Source: Cedecea davisae DSM 4568 (GTDB taxonomy: Bacteria > Pseudomonadota > Gammaproteobacteria > Enterobacterales > Enterobacteriaceae). Taken from it: 64,000 nt of DNA. Where the stretch lies: the NCBI RefSeq assembly GCF_000412335.2, contig NZ_KE161030.1:2198328-2262327 (forward strand). The letters run 5' to 3'. Below are positions 35,307 through 43,625 of the stretch, in pieces. Each line of letters opens with the position of its first letter. Positions within the stretch are counted from its first letter, which is position 1. The notes under the pieces were generated by a model. It ran no database searches. It was not told the origin of the DNA and saw only the letters and a program-made list of their open reading frames with translations. Both the position numbers and the translations under genes were made by a program.

Positions 35307-35765
35307 TTAGCGAATTTTGATCATGTTGGCCGCGAGCTGGTTAACCGTCTGGCTAAACTGCTCGAGCTGTTCCTGAGGAATGTCCTGCGCAACCTCAAGC
35401 TGACAGCGCTCGACGGTTTCGCTCACGGCTTTAATCGCCTGCTTCCCCGATTCCGTCAGCGAGATAAACTTCACCCGGCGATCTTTCTCATCCGGCGTGC
35501 GGGTCACGTAGCCCTCCTTCTCCAGCACCGCGAGGGTTCGGGTCAACGGAGGTAAATCAATGCCCTGCGCCCTGGCAAGATCCGTCACGGTCGTTTTATC
35601 CGCCGCGACGCTAAGCTGCATCAGCACCGTCCAGCTGCATTGGGTCAGGCCGGTAAAAGCGACGGCATCATCAACAATCCCTCGCCACAGACGAACCAGC
35701 ATCGCCAGACGCATACCCAGCGGCCGGTCGGCAAAGCCTGCTATATCGTACTTATCTTCATGCAT
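35307..35765 (-). CDS. MarR-family repressor of the HlyD/DUF2955 operon
   Basis: From MHEDKYDIAGFADRPLG this is a 152-residue MarR-type winged-helix protein (TTVTDLARAQGIDLPPLTRTLAVLEKEGYVTRTPDEKDRR). The start is set by AGGA, and the upstream in-frame ATG falls inside the operator palindrome. It is the first gene of the operon, 59 bp before the adaptor. Autorepression through the perfect palindrome upstream is the obvious inference, with derepression by a phenolic or lipophilic ligand. Confidence 0.88.
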   Translation of the reverse strand: MHEDKYDIAGFADRPLGMRLAMLVRLWRGIVDDAVAFTGLTQCSWTVLMQLSVAADKTTVTDLARAQGIDLPPLTRTLAVLEKEGYVTRTPDEKDRRVKFISLTESGKQAIKAVSETVERCQLEVAQDIPQEQLEQFSQTVNQLAANMIKIR

Positions 35766-35796
35766 GATGGATTCCTGCCGGGAAATAGTTACTTTG

Positions 35797-35816
35797 ATAG
35801 TTATCATGATAACTAT
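35797..35816. promoter_or_regulatory. Perfect 20-bp palindrome, probable MarR-type operator
   Basis: ATAGTTATCATGATAACTAT reads identically on both strands. It is centred about 42 bp upstream of the marR-type gene's ATG. Length, symmetry and position fit a MarR dimer operator. Confidence 0.8.
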
Positions 35817-35884
35817 AACTTTGGAAATTAAAACCGATAATCACCAGGGGTAATCAATACGGGGAAATAGCGGGTGGGATAAAA

Positions 35885-35909
35885 CAAAAAAAAGCGCCCG
35901 CAGGCGCTT
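35885..35909 (-). terminator. Intrinsic terminator of the flavodoxin-like gene
   Basis: On the minus strand AAGCGCC-TGCG-GGCGCTT is followed by a run of seven T. It begins about 20 bp after the gene's stop. Confidence 0.92.
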
Positions 35910-35927
35910 AGAAGGTAAAGGCAGGAT

Positions 35928-36479
35928 TTAGCTCAGGCGAGCGGCTACATCGGCAACGCGAGCGCCATATTTAACCGCAGTGTCCAGGTCGCCCTGGGCA
36001 ATTTGCTCTGCGCTGGCATCGGCTGGAGACTGGACCAGCAGGCCAACGGAGCCGCCGAGGTTGTTAACGTCGTCGCGGGTTGCCGCCAGGGTGTTAGAAG
36101 GCAGTTGACCGAGGCTGACCCAGATCCCGCCGTGCTGGGAAGCAAGGGTCTGCATCCACTGCAGGCTAACCTGCTTGTCGCCGTTCAGGCTGGCGCTGTT
36201 GGTGAAGCCGCCGAACACTTTGTCCTGCCAGCCGCGGGTGAACCAGACTTTGGAAGAGGCATCGGCGAACTTCTTGAACTGCCACGGAACGTTGCCCATG
36301 TAGGTTGGTGCGCCGAAGATAATCGCGTCGGCGTCGTTAAGCGTTTGCCAGTCTGCTTCCTGAATATCGCCATTGCTGTCAACGGCGATAAGTTCGGCGT
36401 TAGCGCCTTTGGCGACATGCTCCGCCACTCGTTTGGTGTGGCCGTATCCGGAAAAGTAAATAACAGCGATTTTAGCCAT
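35928..36479 (-). CDS. Flavodoxin/WrbA-like NAD(P)H oxidoreductase
   Basis: This 183-residue FMN-binding flavodoxin-fold protein starts MAKIAVIYFSGYGHTKRVAE, where SGYGHT is the FMN-phosphate loop. It has AIIFGAPTYMGNVPWQFK and VFGGFTNSASLNGDKQ further on. It resembles WrbA-type quinone reductases but is shorter than WrbA. Two-electron quinone reduction is the likely role. The start is set by GAGAAAAA; the upstream frame adds 19 unlikely residues. Paired inverted repeats lie upstream. Confidence 0.85.
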   Translation of the reverse strand: MAKIAVIYFSGYGHTKRVAEHVAKGANAELIAVDSNGDIQEADWQTLNDADAIIFGAPTYMGNVPWQFKKFADASSKVWFTRGWQDKVFGGFTNSASLNGDKQVSLQWMQTLASQHGGIWVSLGQLPSNTLAATRDDVNNLGGSVGLLVQSPADASAEQIAQGDLDTAVKYGARVADVAARLS

Positions 36480-36554
36480 AATTTTTCTCGACATGGTTAG
36501 TGGAAAGGCTCCGGCCAGATGGCCGCAAAACTTCATCCATCCTCACCTTCTTTT

Positions 36555-36607
36555 ACTTACAGGTCAAGAAGTTACCCGACCGTAAGTTACTTACCTGCGG
36601 GTAAGTA
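36555..36607. promoter_or_regulatory. Two inverted repeats of the GTAAGT type, probable operator
   Basis: ACTTAC and GTAAGT at 36555-36587 are followed at once by TACTTACC-TGCG-GGTAAGTA at 36588-36607, an eight-base perfect inverted repeat. The repeated ACTTAC half-site resembles operators of HxlR-family (QorR/YtfH-like) redox regulators. The elements start 75 bp upstream of the flavodoxin-like gene. No such regulator is encoded in the window. Confidence 0.6.
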
Positions 36608-36758
36608 TCGGCTTTGTAGTTAAGCCACTGTTTTATCTAATAGCCAGATAATTTACCCATTTTGCCGTCTCTTCTGCCGTTTGACTTAGGGCCGCCTGGT
36701 TAAAATGCTAAGCGTGAAGGTGGCTCTCGGGTGAGCCGTTAACAGCAGGATTGATGAC

Positions 36759-38129
36759 GTGGCAAAAACATTATTGCGCAGTGGATGCCTTGATGACTTT
36801 CTCGCACTGGGCGAAAACGGTCAGGCGGTGTTTGATTCGGCGTTTCAGATACGCGAAACCTTACGCCTTCGTAAGCAGCAGGCCGTCGCCGACGCGCTGG
36901 CTATTCCCCAGCCGAACGATGAAGGTGACCGGGTAGACTGGTATTCTCCGCAGGAAGGCAGCGTGACCAGCTGGGCCGCCGCCAGCGATGAAGAACGCCG
37001 CACCGCCCTACGCTACCTCGATAATTGTCTGTCTAACGTGGCTTCGCTTAGCGCCCGCTGCCAGCAGGCGGAAAAAACCTCCATTCGCCTGTTTGGTGCC
37101 CTGCTCGAGAAAGCGCTGCAATTTCCCGGCAGCCAGCACGTTTACCTGGTGAACGGTAAACCAGTTATCACTTTTTGGGGCTTTGTAAACCTGAACCAGG
37201 GCGCGCGTGACGATGTGCTTGAATGCCTGCGTGCGGTCGAACCTCGTGAGCCGGAGATTGCTTTTATCCCGGAAGAGGTAATGCCGGAGCCGGAGCCTCT
37301 GCCGGTAGTGATTAGCGAGCCGGAAAAACCGCTGCTCGAAGCGCCGGTTGCGCTCCAGGCCTCAGATGAATCGCCGGTGTACAGCATCGGCCCCGCCCCT
37401 GCTAACGCCGCCGTGGTTGAAGAAACACCTGAAGTTCAACCGCAGCCCGCTTCCGCGCCTCAGGCCCGACGCCGCTGGCTACTGCCGGTAGCCGCCGTGG
37501 TTGCTCTCGCCGTTGCCGTTCCCGTTGGTTATTTCCTGATTTCAGGCCAGCAGCCCGCACCGGTCGCCGTTGCCCAGGCCGAGGTTGTGCCTCAGCCTGG
37601 TGCCCCGCGGCCCGTTCAGGTGGTCGAGGTGGCTAAAAGTAGCCTGCCGCTGACCCAGGCCGAAGTCGTGGTGCCGCCAAAACCCGAGCCTGCGCCAGTA
37701 GCCGCCCCGGAGCCTGAGGTTATTGCCGTGGCCGCCGACGTACCGAAGAATGCGCTGATCCTCCCTGCCGAGGCGTTAAAGATTGGCTCCACCAAATTCC
37801 TCAACGGCACCTGGCGGGCACAGATCAACTTTAGCGATCCTATCACCGGCAAGCCGCCGAGCCTGCGCTACCAGATTGCCAACAACAAAGGCAGCGTGCG
37901 CCTGGTTTACGGCGACAATGTAGTCTGTAAAGCCGAAGTCTTCTCCGGCCTGCATCAGTCCGGCGCGTTGATGATTAAAACTCGCGGCAGCGCACGTTGC
38001 AGCGACGGCAACCGCTACCCGATGCCGGAAGTCACCTGTAAGACCGGCAGCAACGGTGCCGCAGAGTGCACGGGCCGCTATGAAAACGACAAAGTCGTGC
38101 CTATCACCTTCCGTAAAGTGAGTAACTGA
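36759..38129 (+). CDS. srfA: SrfA-like protein, first gene of srfABC
   Basis: This 456-residue protein matches the Salmonella SrfA family. It has a helical cytoplasmic N-terminal domain (about 1-150), a Pro/Glu/Ala-rich linker, a membrane helix near 240-262 (RRRWLLPVAAVVALAVAVPV), a second Pro-rich linker, and a C-terminal domain of about 110 residues with three to four Cys (CKAEVFSG, ARCSDGNRY, VTCKTGS, AECTGRYEN). That domain is likely periplasmic and disulfide-bonded. The start is GTG with AGGA upstream; an overlapping ATG frame is short. The srfB ATG follows 2 bp after the stop. The biochemical role is unknown. Confidence 0.85.
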   Translation: MAKTLLRSGCLDDFLALGENGQAVFDSAFQIRETLRLRKQQAVADALAIPQPNDEGDRVDWYSPQEGSVTSWAAASDEERRTALRYLDNCLSNVASLSARCQQAEKTSIRLFGALLEKALQFPGSQHVYLVNGKPVITFWGFVNLNQGARDDVLECLRAVEPREPEIAFIPEEVMPEPEPLPVVISEPEKPLLEAPVALQASDESPVYSIGPAPANAAVVEETPEVQPQPASAPQARRRWLLPVAAVVALAVAVPVGYFLISGQQPAPVAVAQAEVVPQPGAPRPVQVVEVAKSSLPLTQAEVVVPPKPEPAPVAAPEPEVIAVAADVPKNALILPAEALKIGSTKFLNGTWRAQINFSDPITGKPPSLRYQIANNKGSVRLVYGDNVVCKAEVFSGLHQSGALMIKTRGSARCSDGNRYPMPEVTCKTGSNGAAECTGRYENDKVVPITFRKVSN

Positions 38130-38131
38130 TA

Positions 38132-41104
38132 ATGCTGGCGACTCTTTTTAACTACAAGCCGAGCGTTACGCTCATCAAAGACAGCGGCATTCAGTTCCTG
38201 GATTTTGGCCTGGCGCCGCAAACAAATGCCGCCCACGCCGGGCGCTTTGTGCGCCAGACGGCCAATGGCCCGCTGCTGCGCCTCGACTACGACGTAGTTC
38301 CTGGCAAATTTACCCTGCCCGGGGAGAACGGCTCCGCGCCTGAAGTGGTGAAACCCGAAAGCACCATTACGCTTGGCCACTCTCTGCGGGTGATGGACAA
38401 AACCTGGCTGCCGCTGCCGTTCCTGCGCTTTAACCCGCCGCGTACCTTTGTGGGCGGCCCGGATAACTGGGCGCGCGTGCAGGTTCGTGTCCTCGATACG
38501 CCGGACTCTGCTGGCAACACGGTGCGTATCAGCATCGCGCTGGACAGCAAAATCTACGCCGACGATCATCCCGCGGCGCACCTCGCGCCGACCGAGAGCG
38601 ACGTGCGCAACGGCACCCGTTTTGCGCTGGCATGGCACAACCACGAAATCAAAGATTTTCTCGACCAGACCTGGGTCGACGGCTGGCTGCGTGAAGCCTT
38701 TAGCCAGTTTGCCACACGCGTGGAAGAGCGCGCCGAACGCGACCTGAGCGCGGCAATGAAAGCGTTCGAATACCAGGCGCATTACCTGAACATTCTAGAG
38801 CTTATCGGCAATCAGCTTGCGGTACCGGAAGTGAAAATCGTCACCGCTACGCTGCAATCTCCGGCGATTGACGTGGATTTAGTGCTCGACGTCGGCAATA
38901 CCCACACCTGCGGCGTACTGATTGAAGACCACGGCGAAGAGAACGACGGCCTGCGCCAGACAGCCGAACTGCAAATCCGCTCCCTTAGCGAACCGCAGTT
39001 GATCAACGACGCAATGTTTACCAGCCGCCTGGAGTTCAGCGAAGCCAAATTCGGCAAGCAGCATTTCTCCGTGGAGAGCGGCCGCGACGATGCGTTCGTC
39101 TGGCCTTCTATTGCCCGCGTGGGCGACGAAGCCCGCCGCATGGCCTGCGCCCGCCTGGGTACGGAAGGTGCCAGCGGCATCTCCAGCCCGCGCCGCTATC
39201 TGTGGGACGTTACGCCCGCAGGCCAGGACTGGCACTTCAGCCAGATGGGCGTGAAAAGCCAGCGTGAGCCGCTCGCGACCGCCTTCCCGCTGATGAACCT
39301 GATGAACGACGACGGCCAGCCGCTTTACGCCCTGCCGATGGACGAGCGCCTGCCGGTATTTTCCCCGCAGTACAGCCGCAGTTCACTGATGACCCTGATG
39401 CTGTGCGAGTTGCTGTCGCAGGCGCTGATGCAGGTCAACAGCATCGGTTCGCGCCAGAGCATGGGCCACCCGACGTCGCCGCGTCAGCTGCGTAACCTCA
39501 TTCTTACCCTGCCTTCGGCAATGCCGAAGCCCGAGCGCGAGCTGTTCCGCCAGCGCATGCAGGAGGCGGTAGGCCTGGTCTGGAAAGCAATGGACTGGCA
39601 CCCGACGGACGAAGGCTTCACGCTCGAGCGTGATAAGAAAAAAAGCATTGTGCCGGTGCCGGAAGTGCAGATGGAGTGGGACGAAGCGACCTGCGGCCAG
39701 CTGGTCTGGCTGTACAATGAGGCGCTGGTTAACTACGCCGGGCAAACCGGGCGCTTCTTTGAAAGCCTGGCCCGCCCCGACCGCGCGCTGACGCCAGACG
39801 AACCAGCAGGCAAAACGTTGCGCGTCGCCTCTATCGATATCGGCGGCGGCACGACGGATATGGCCATCACCCAGTATCAGCTGGACGACGGCGTAGGCAG
39901 CAACGTGAAAATCGCCCCGCGTTTGTTGTTCCGCGAAGGGTTTAAGGTTGCCGGTGACGACATCCTGCTGGACGTTATCCAGCGCTGCGTACTGCCCGCA
40001 TTACAGGCTCATATTCATAAAGCCGGCGTGGCCGATGCTCCGGGTTTGATGACGACGCTGTTCGGCGAGTCAGGACGCATGGATACCCGCGCCACCCTGC
40101 GCCAGCAAACCGCGCTCCAGCTGTTTATCCCGCTGGGACACGCGGTACTTTCGTTCTGGGAAGAGAGCGACCCGGAAGAACCGGATTCGGTGCTGGAAGC
40201 CACCTTTGGTGAGCTGCTGACGCAAATGCCAACCCGCAACGTCATCAATTACGTTCAGCAGGCGGTGCAGCATGAGCTCCCCGCCGACGCGCCGCAGTTC
40301 GACGTGATGAGCGTGCCGTTACAGGCAGAAATTGCCGCCCTGCAGGATGCGCTGCTGGCGGGCCAGTTTACCCTCACCGCCCCTTTACAGGCGCTGTGCG
40401 AAGTGATCAACCATTATTGCTGCGACGTACTGCTGGTCACCGGCCGCCCGGGCTGCCTGCCGGGCGTGCAGGCGCTGCTGCGCCATTTGCAGCCGGTGCC
40501 GGTCAATCGCATAGTCTGGCTGGATAACTACCAGACCCACGAATGGTATCCGTTCAGCCAGCAGGGGCGCATCGGCAACCCGAAATCTACCGCTGCGGTG
40601 GGCGCGATGTTGTGCAGCCTGGCGATGGATCTGCGCCTGCCCAGCTTTAACTTTAAGGCCGCCGATATTCAGGCCTACTCCACGGTGCGTTATCTCGGCA
40701 TGCTGGACGGCAACGACCGCCTGCTGGAAGAAAACGTCTGGTATCGCGATATCGATCTTGATAGCCCGCAGGCGAGCCTGGACACCCGAGTCCACTTCCC
40801 GCTGCGCGGCAACGCCTGCCTCGGTTTCCGTCAGCTGGATAATGCCCGCTGGCCCGCCACGCCGCTGTATACCCTGGCTATCAACTCGCCGCAGCTGGCC
40901 AAGTCCATCGCCGGAGACGGCGTACTTAACGTCAGGCTGAAGCAAACCCGTGAGGCCGAGTCGTTCCATCTGGCGGAGGCGTGGCTTTCAGACGGCAGTA
41001 AAGTGCCGCTTGAACAACTGAGTTTTAAATTGAATACCCTCGCCGGCAGCTACAGCGGCGCGACGCATTACTGGATAGACAGCGGGAGCGTGTACCAAAA
41101 ATGA
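38132..41104 (+). CDS. srfB: SrfB-like protein with actin/Hsp70-type ATPase motifs
   Basis: This 990-residue cytoplasmic protein of the SrfB family (annotated elsewhere as a putative virulence factor) shows both nucleotide-binding loops of the actin/Hsp70/FtsA fold. The first is DVGNTHTCG from Asp253 and the second DIGGGTTD from Asp569 to Asp576. A GGRPGCLPGVQ-like adenosine region lies near residue 775 (LLVTGRPGCLPGVQALL). The N-terminal 240 residues are beta-rich and without recognised motifs. It overlaps srfC by four bases. ATP-driven conformational or polymer behaviour is an inference from the fold. Confidence 0.85.
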   Translation: MLATLFNYKPSVTLIKDSGIQFLDFGLAPQTNAAHAGRFVRQTANGPLLRLDYDVVPGKFTLPGENGSAPEVVKPESTITLGHSLRVMDKTWLPLPFLRFNPPRTFVGGPDNWARVQVRVLDTPDSAGNTVRISIALDSKIYADDHPAAHLAPTESDVRNGTRFALAWHNHEIKDFLDQTWVDGWLREAFSQFATRVEERAERDLSAAMKAFEYQAHYLNILELIGNQLAVPEVKIVTATLQSPAIDVDLVLDVGNTHTCGVLIEDHGEENDGLRQTAELQIRSLSEPQLINDAMFTSRLEFSEAKFGKQHFSVESGRDDAFVWPSIARVGDEARRMACARLGTEGASGISSPRRYLWDVTPAGQDWHFSQMGVKSQREPLATAFPLMNLMNDDGQPLYALPMDERLPVFSPQYSRSSLMTLMLCELLSQALMQVNSIGSRQSMGHPTSPRQLRNLILTLPSAMPKPERELFRQRMQEAVGLVWKAMDWHPTDEGFTLERDKKKSIVPVPEVQMEWDEATCGQLVWLYNEALVNYAGQTGRFFESLARPDRALTPDEPAGKTLRVASIDIGGGTTDMAITQYQLDDGVGSNVKIAPRLLFREGFKVAGDDILLDVIQRCVLPALQAHIHKAGVADAPGLMTTLFGESGRMDTRATLRQQTALQLFIPLGHAVLSFWEESDPEEPDSVLEATFGELLTQMPTRNVINYVQQAVQHELPADAPQFDVMSVPLQAEIAALQDALLAGQFTLTAPLQALCEVINHYCCDVLLVTGRPGCLPGVQALLRHLQPVPVNRIVWLDNYQTHEWYPFSQQGRIGNPKSTAAVGAMLCSLAMDLRLPSFNFKAADIQAYSTVRYLGMLDGNDRLLEENVWYRDIDLDSPQASLDTRVHFPLRGNACLGFRQLDNARWPATPLYTLAINSPQLAKSIAGDGVLNVRLKQTREAESFHLAEAWLSDGSKVPLEQLSFKLNTLAGSYSGATHYWIDSGSVYQK

Positions 41105-43242
41105 AGCAGTCAACCACCTCGCTTAACCATCTGGTGAACTGGGTTCAGATGACCCGTACTTTTGCTCCGCTGCTGGACAGCGAAGCCGACAGCCTGCTGA
41201 TAAAACTCCAGCAGCTTAGCGAACGAAATCGACGCATTACCTCGCTTGAAGACGCGCCGCTAACGCTCGGCATCTACGGCCACGCGCTGGACGGTAAAAA
41301 TCATCTACTGAATACTCTGCAAGGCAACCCGAATGGCCGCATTGATATTCAGCTTGGCGACAAACGCCTCGATTACCTGACGCACATTAATCCGGGCCAT
41401 ACTCCGGCTGCAATGGCGGTACGCTTTAGCTCACAACAGCCGCCGGAAGTGGATAATTACCCCCTGCTGCTGACGCTGTATAGCGAAGTCGAGCTGGCTC
41501 AGCAGTTTATTAACCAATACCACGCAGCTCCGGCTCCGCGCCTTGCCACTTCCAGCGCGGTAACCCTGCGCTTAGCCGAACTTGAATCCCGCCGTCAGGC
41601 CACGCCGGTAGAGGGGCTAACTGCCGAACAGGTAGCCGATCTGCTGCGCGGCTACCACCGCTTGCAGCGTCGCCAGAATCACCTCGACGTTAACGTTTGT
41701 TATCAGATGGCACAGCTCGCCCCGCTGCTTACGGTGGAAGATCGTGCTTCGCTGTTTGCCCTGCTGTGGGGAGAGGACAGCGCCCTGACCGAGACCTGGC
41801 TGCGGCTGGCTCACGCGCTCCAGCATCTCGGCGGCGTGGAGCAAGTATTGGCTCCGGCAAGCTTGGTGGTGGACAGCTTCCTGCTGCCAGCCGAAGGCTT
41901 CCTGATCCCGGCAAGTCCTGATGATCCTCAGGAGCAGGCCGACGTAATGGTTTGCCCGCTCTCGGAGCGCCAGCCTGGCCCACATCTTAGCCTGCCGCAG
42001 AGCGATCTTGCCCTGCTGTGCGCCGAAGTTGTGTTTACCCTGAACCAGGAATCCGCGCTGCCGCTGGTTGATTTGCTGGACATTCCCGGGCACCAGCTCA
42101 CCTGGTACACCAACCGCCTTCAGCCCGATACGCTGCTGGTTTGCAACGCGGTAAGCGAGCGCGCTGAAGTTCAGGCGACCGGTAAAGCGCTGGCATGGTG
42201 GGTGGACAGCACCCAAAGCCCGGGGCACAGTTCGCTGCCGGGTCTGGTCTGGACAATCACGCCGTTCGACGCCCGTTTCACCAGCGGAGCCAGTCTCGAT
42301 GATGGCGTACAAAGGCTGGTCGGCCACCCCGGCAAACGTTGGGGAACGCTACAGGCGCTGGACAGCCGAAATATGCACCGCCTGCTTGAATGGCTGACAG
42401 ACGCTCTGAATCACGCCCGCCGCGAACAGCGCATTGCCGCTTTGCGTAACGAGCTGGACGCGCAAACCGTGGCCCTGTTCCAGCGCTTTAGCGAAGCCCA
42501 TCAGGTCACGCCGCAGCAGGCTCGCCAGCAGGCAGAAGATCTTGTTCGCGCCCTGCAATCCCGAGCGACCCAGCACGGCAACCTGCTTGCCAGCCTGGTG
42601 CCTTCCCGCGATGCGCTCCAGCAGCGCTGGCTTCAGCACCAACAGCAGCATCAGCCGAAGCCGGAAGGTTTTGCCCTGGAGATAGACCTGTTTGCCGACA
42701 CCGTTGAGAGCGAAGCGCCGGTGACCGATGGCATCAGTTATGCCCGCGCCGTGCACCAGCTCTGGGTTAATCACCTGCGCCTGCTAGGTCATCGCCGCGA
42801 AGCCGCGCACCAGTTTGGCCTCGACGGCATTCAGCTTCAGGCACTGTGTGATGTGCTGATTGTCGCCAGCTACCGGCTGGATGTTCCTGCCATGCTGGAA
42901 CGCAGCATGCAGAGCGGCGAGTCCGGCCTTGAGCTGGACATTTCCCGCGCCAGCACGGTGCTGGGTGACTTCATCGCCTGGCTGGGCTATGCCAGCGTTC
43001 CCGTTTCTGGCCGCCCGGCGAGCCGTGTAAACAAAGGACTGGCGGTATTTGCGCCCCCAGCTCAGGCCGACATCAGCCGCCGCCTGACAAAGCTTGGCGA
43101 GCAGCCAACACGGGGCAACGCCAGCTATGTTTACGACTGGCTGGTTGCGCTCTACACCCGAGCGACAGAAAACATCGGCTACCAGAACCCGCAGGATATA
43201 AACGATAAGCAGCGCCAGACATTGCTTAAATTATTGGGGTAA
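41101..43242 (+). CDS. srfC: SrfC-like protein with dynamin-like GTPase features
   Basis: This 713-residue protein of the SrfC family has a P-loop-like GHALDGKN at residues 60-67, close to GxxxxGK[S/T] but with Asn in the Ser/Thr position. A G3-like DIPG follows at 327-330. Long helical segments from about 420 to 500 (REQRIAALRNELDAQTVAL) suggest a stalk or coiled coil as in dynamin-like proteins. Its start lies within the srfB stop (four-base overlap). The hydrolytic competence of the altered P-loop is uncertain. Confidence 0.83.
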   Translation: MKQSTTSLNHLVNWVQMTRTFAPLLDSEADSLLIKLQQLSERNRRITSLEDAPLTLGIYGHALDGKNHLLNTLQGNPNGRIDIQLGDKRLDYLTHINPGHTPAAMAVRFSSQQPPEVDNYPLLLTLYSEVELAQQFINQYHAAPAPRLATSSAVTLRLAELESRRQATPVEGLTAEQVADLLRGYHRLQRRQNHLDVNVCYQMAQLAPLLTVEDRASLFALLWGEDSALTETWLRLAHALQHLGGVEQVLAPASLVVDSFLLPAEGFLIPASPDDPQEQADVMVCPLSERQPGPHLSLPQSDLALLCAEVVFTLNQESALPLVDLLDIPGHQLTWYTNRLQPDTLLVCNAVSERAEVQATGKALAWWVDSTQSPGHSSLPGLVWTITPFDARFTSGASLDDGVQRLVGHPGKRWGTLQALDSRNMHRLLEWLTDALNHARREQRIAALRNELDAQTVALFQRFSEAHQVTPQQARQQAEDLVRALQSRATQHGNLLASLVPSRDALQQRWLQHQQQHQPKPEGFALEIDLFADTVESEAPVTDGISYARAVHQLWVNHLRLLGHRREAAHQFGLDGIQLQALCDVLIVASYRLDVPAMLERSMQSGESGLELDISRASTVLGDFIAWLGYASVPVSGRPASRVNKGLAVFAPPAQADISRRLTKLGEQPTRGNASYVYDWLVALYTRATENIGYQNPQDINDKQRQTLLKLLG

Positions 43243-43256
43243 ATGAGGTTGTCCTG

Positions 43257-43282
43257 ACCCTGGCGGACATTTCACCCAGGGT
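43257..43282 (+). terminator. Hairpin after srfC
   Basis: ACCCTGG and CCAGGGT pair over seven bases around a twelve-base loop, 15 bp after the srfC stop. There is no T-run, so termination may be weak or Rho-assisted. Confidence 0.4.
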
Positions 43283-43431
43283 TGAGCCAAGTTCATCTAT
43301 GCAACGCTAAGAGGTTATCTTTTCTGGTTACAGGCGTTTATGTAGCCAGGAATTCTGGCAGTTGGCAGCCAGCTGAATTTCCCGCTACAATCGCTTCACC
43401 CATAAACCAACTGAATATAAGGAGGATCCCC

Positions 43432-43515
43432 ATGTTGTCTTGTGAGCGTTTTAATCGTTCGCATACTTTTGGCGATCGTCACTGCTCAAGCGTTATCGGT
43501 TCCGTGCTGCGATAA
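43432..43515 (+). CDS. Putative 27-residue leader peptide of the ABC-F gene
   Basis: A short ORF (MLSCERFNRSHTFGDRHCSS..., ending SVLR) has an excellent ribosome-binding site, AAGGAGG, six bases before the ATG, stronger than that of the downstream gene. It ends 110 bp before the ABC-F start, and its last codons and stop lie within a hairpin. It is basic and contains two Cys and two His. The arrangement is that of a regulatory leader peptide whose translation controls the downstream gene. I do not recognise the peptide. Confidence 0.6.
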   Translation: MLSCERFNRSHTFGDRHCSSVIGSVLR

Positions 43516-43528
43516 CTTCGGCTTGAGC
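43484..43528 (+). promoter_or_regulatory. Leader hairpin overlapping the end of the leader peptide
   Basis: Outer arms GCTCAAGC and GCTTGAGC (eight pairs) and inner arms TTATCG and CGATAA (six pairs) form a two-part stem that contains the leader stop codon. A second CTTGAG at 43611-43616, just before the ABC-F start codon, can compete for the left arm, so the structure could switch. Confidence 0.6.
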
Positions 43529-43570
43529 GAAGACATTCACTAAATCCCTTCCCTCGGGCTTACCGGGTTA

Positions 43571-43604
43571 TCGTCAGCTTTATACGACGAGGCGTTTTTA
43601 CGCC
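43571..43604 (+). promoter_or_regulatory. Terminator-like stems before the ABC-F gene
   Basis: TCGTC and GACGA form a five-base stem, followed directly by GGCGTTTTTACGCC, which can itself form GGCG/CGCC around TTTTTA. An alternative pairing of CCTCG at 43552-43556 with CGAGG at 43588-43592 excludes the first stem. The T-run suggests an attenuator, but the stems are short. Confidence 0.45.
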
Positions 43605-43625
43605 CTAACTCTTGAGTAAGTACCT

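Noticed and set aside
38078-38782. Minus-strand 234-codon frame over srfA/srfB
   Set aside because: Shadow of conserved SrfB coding sequence.
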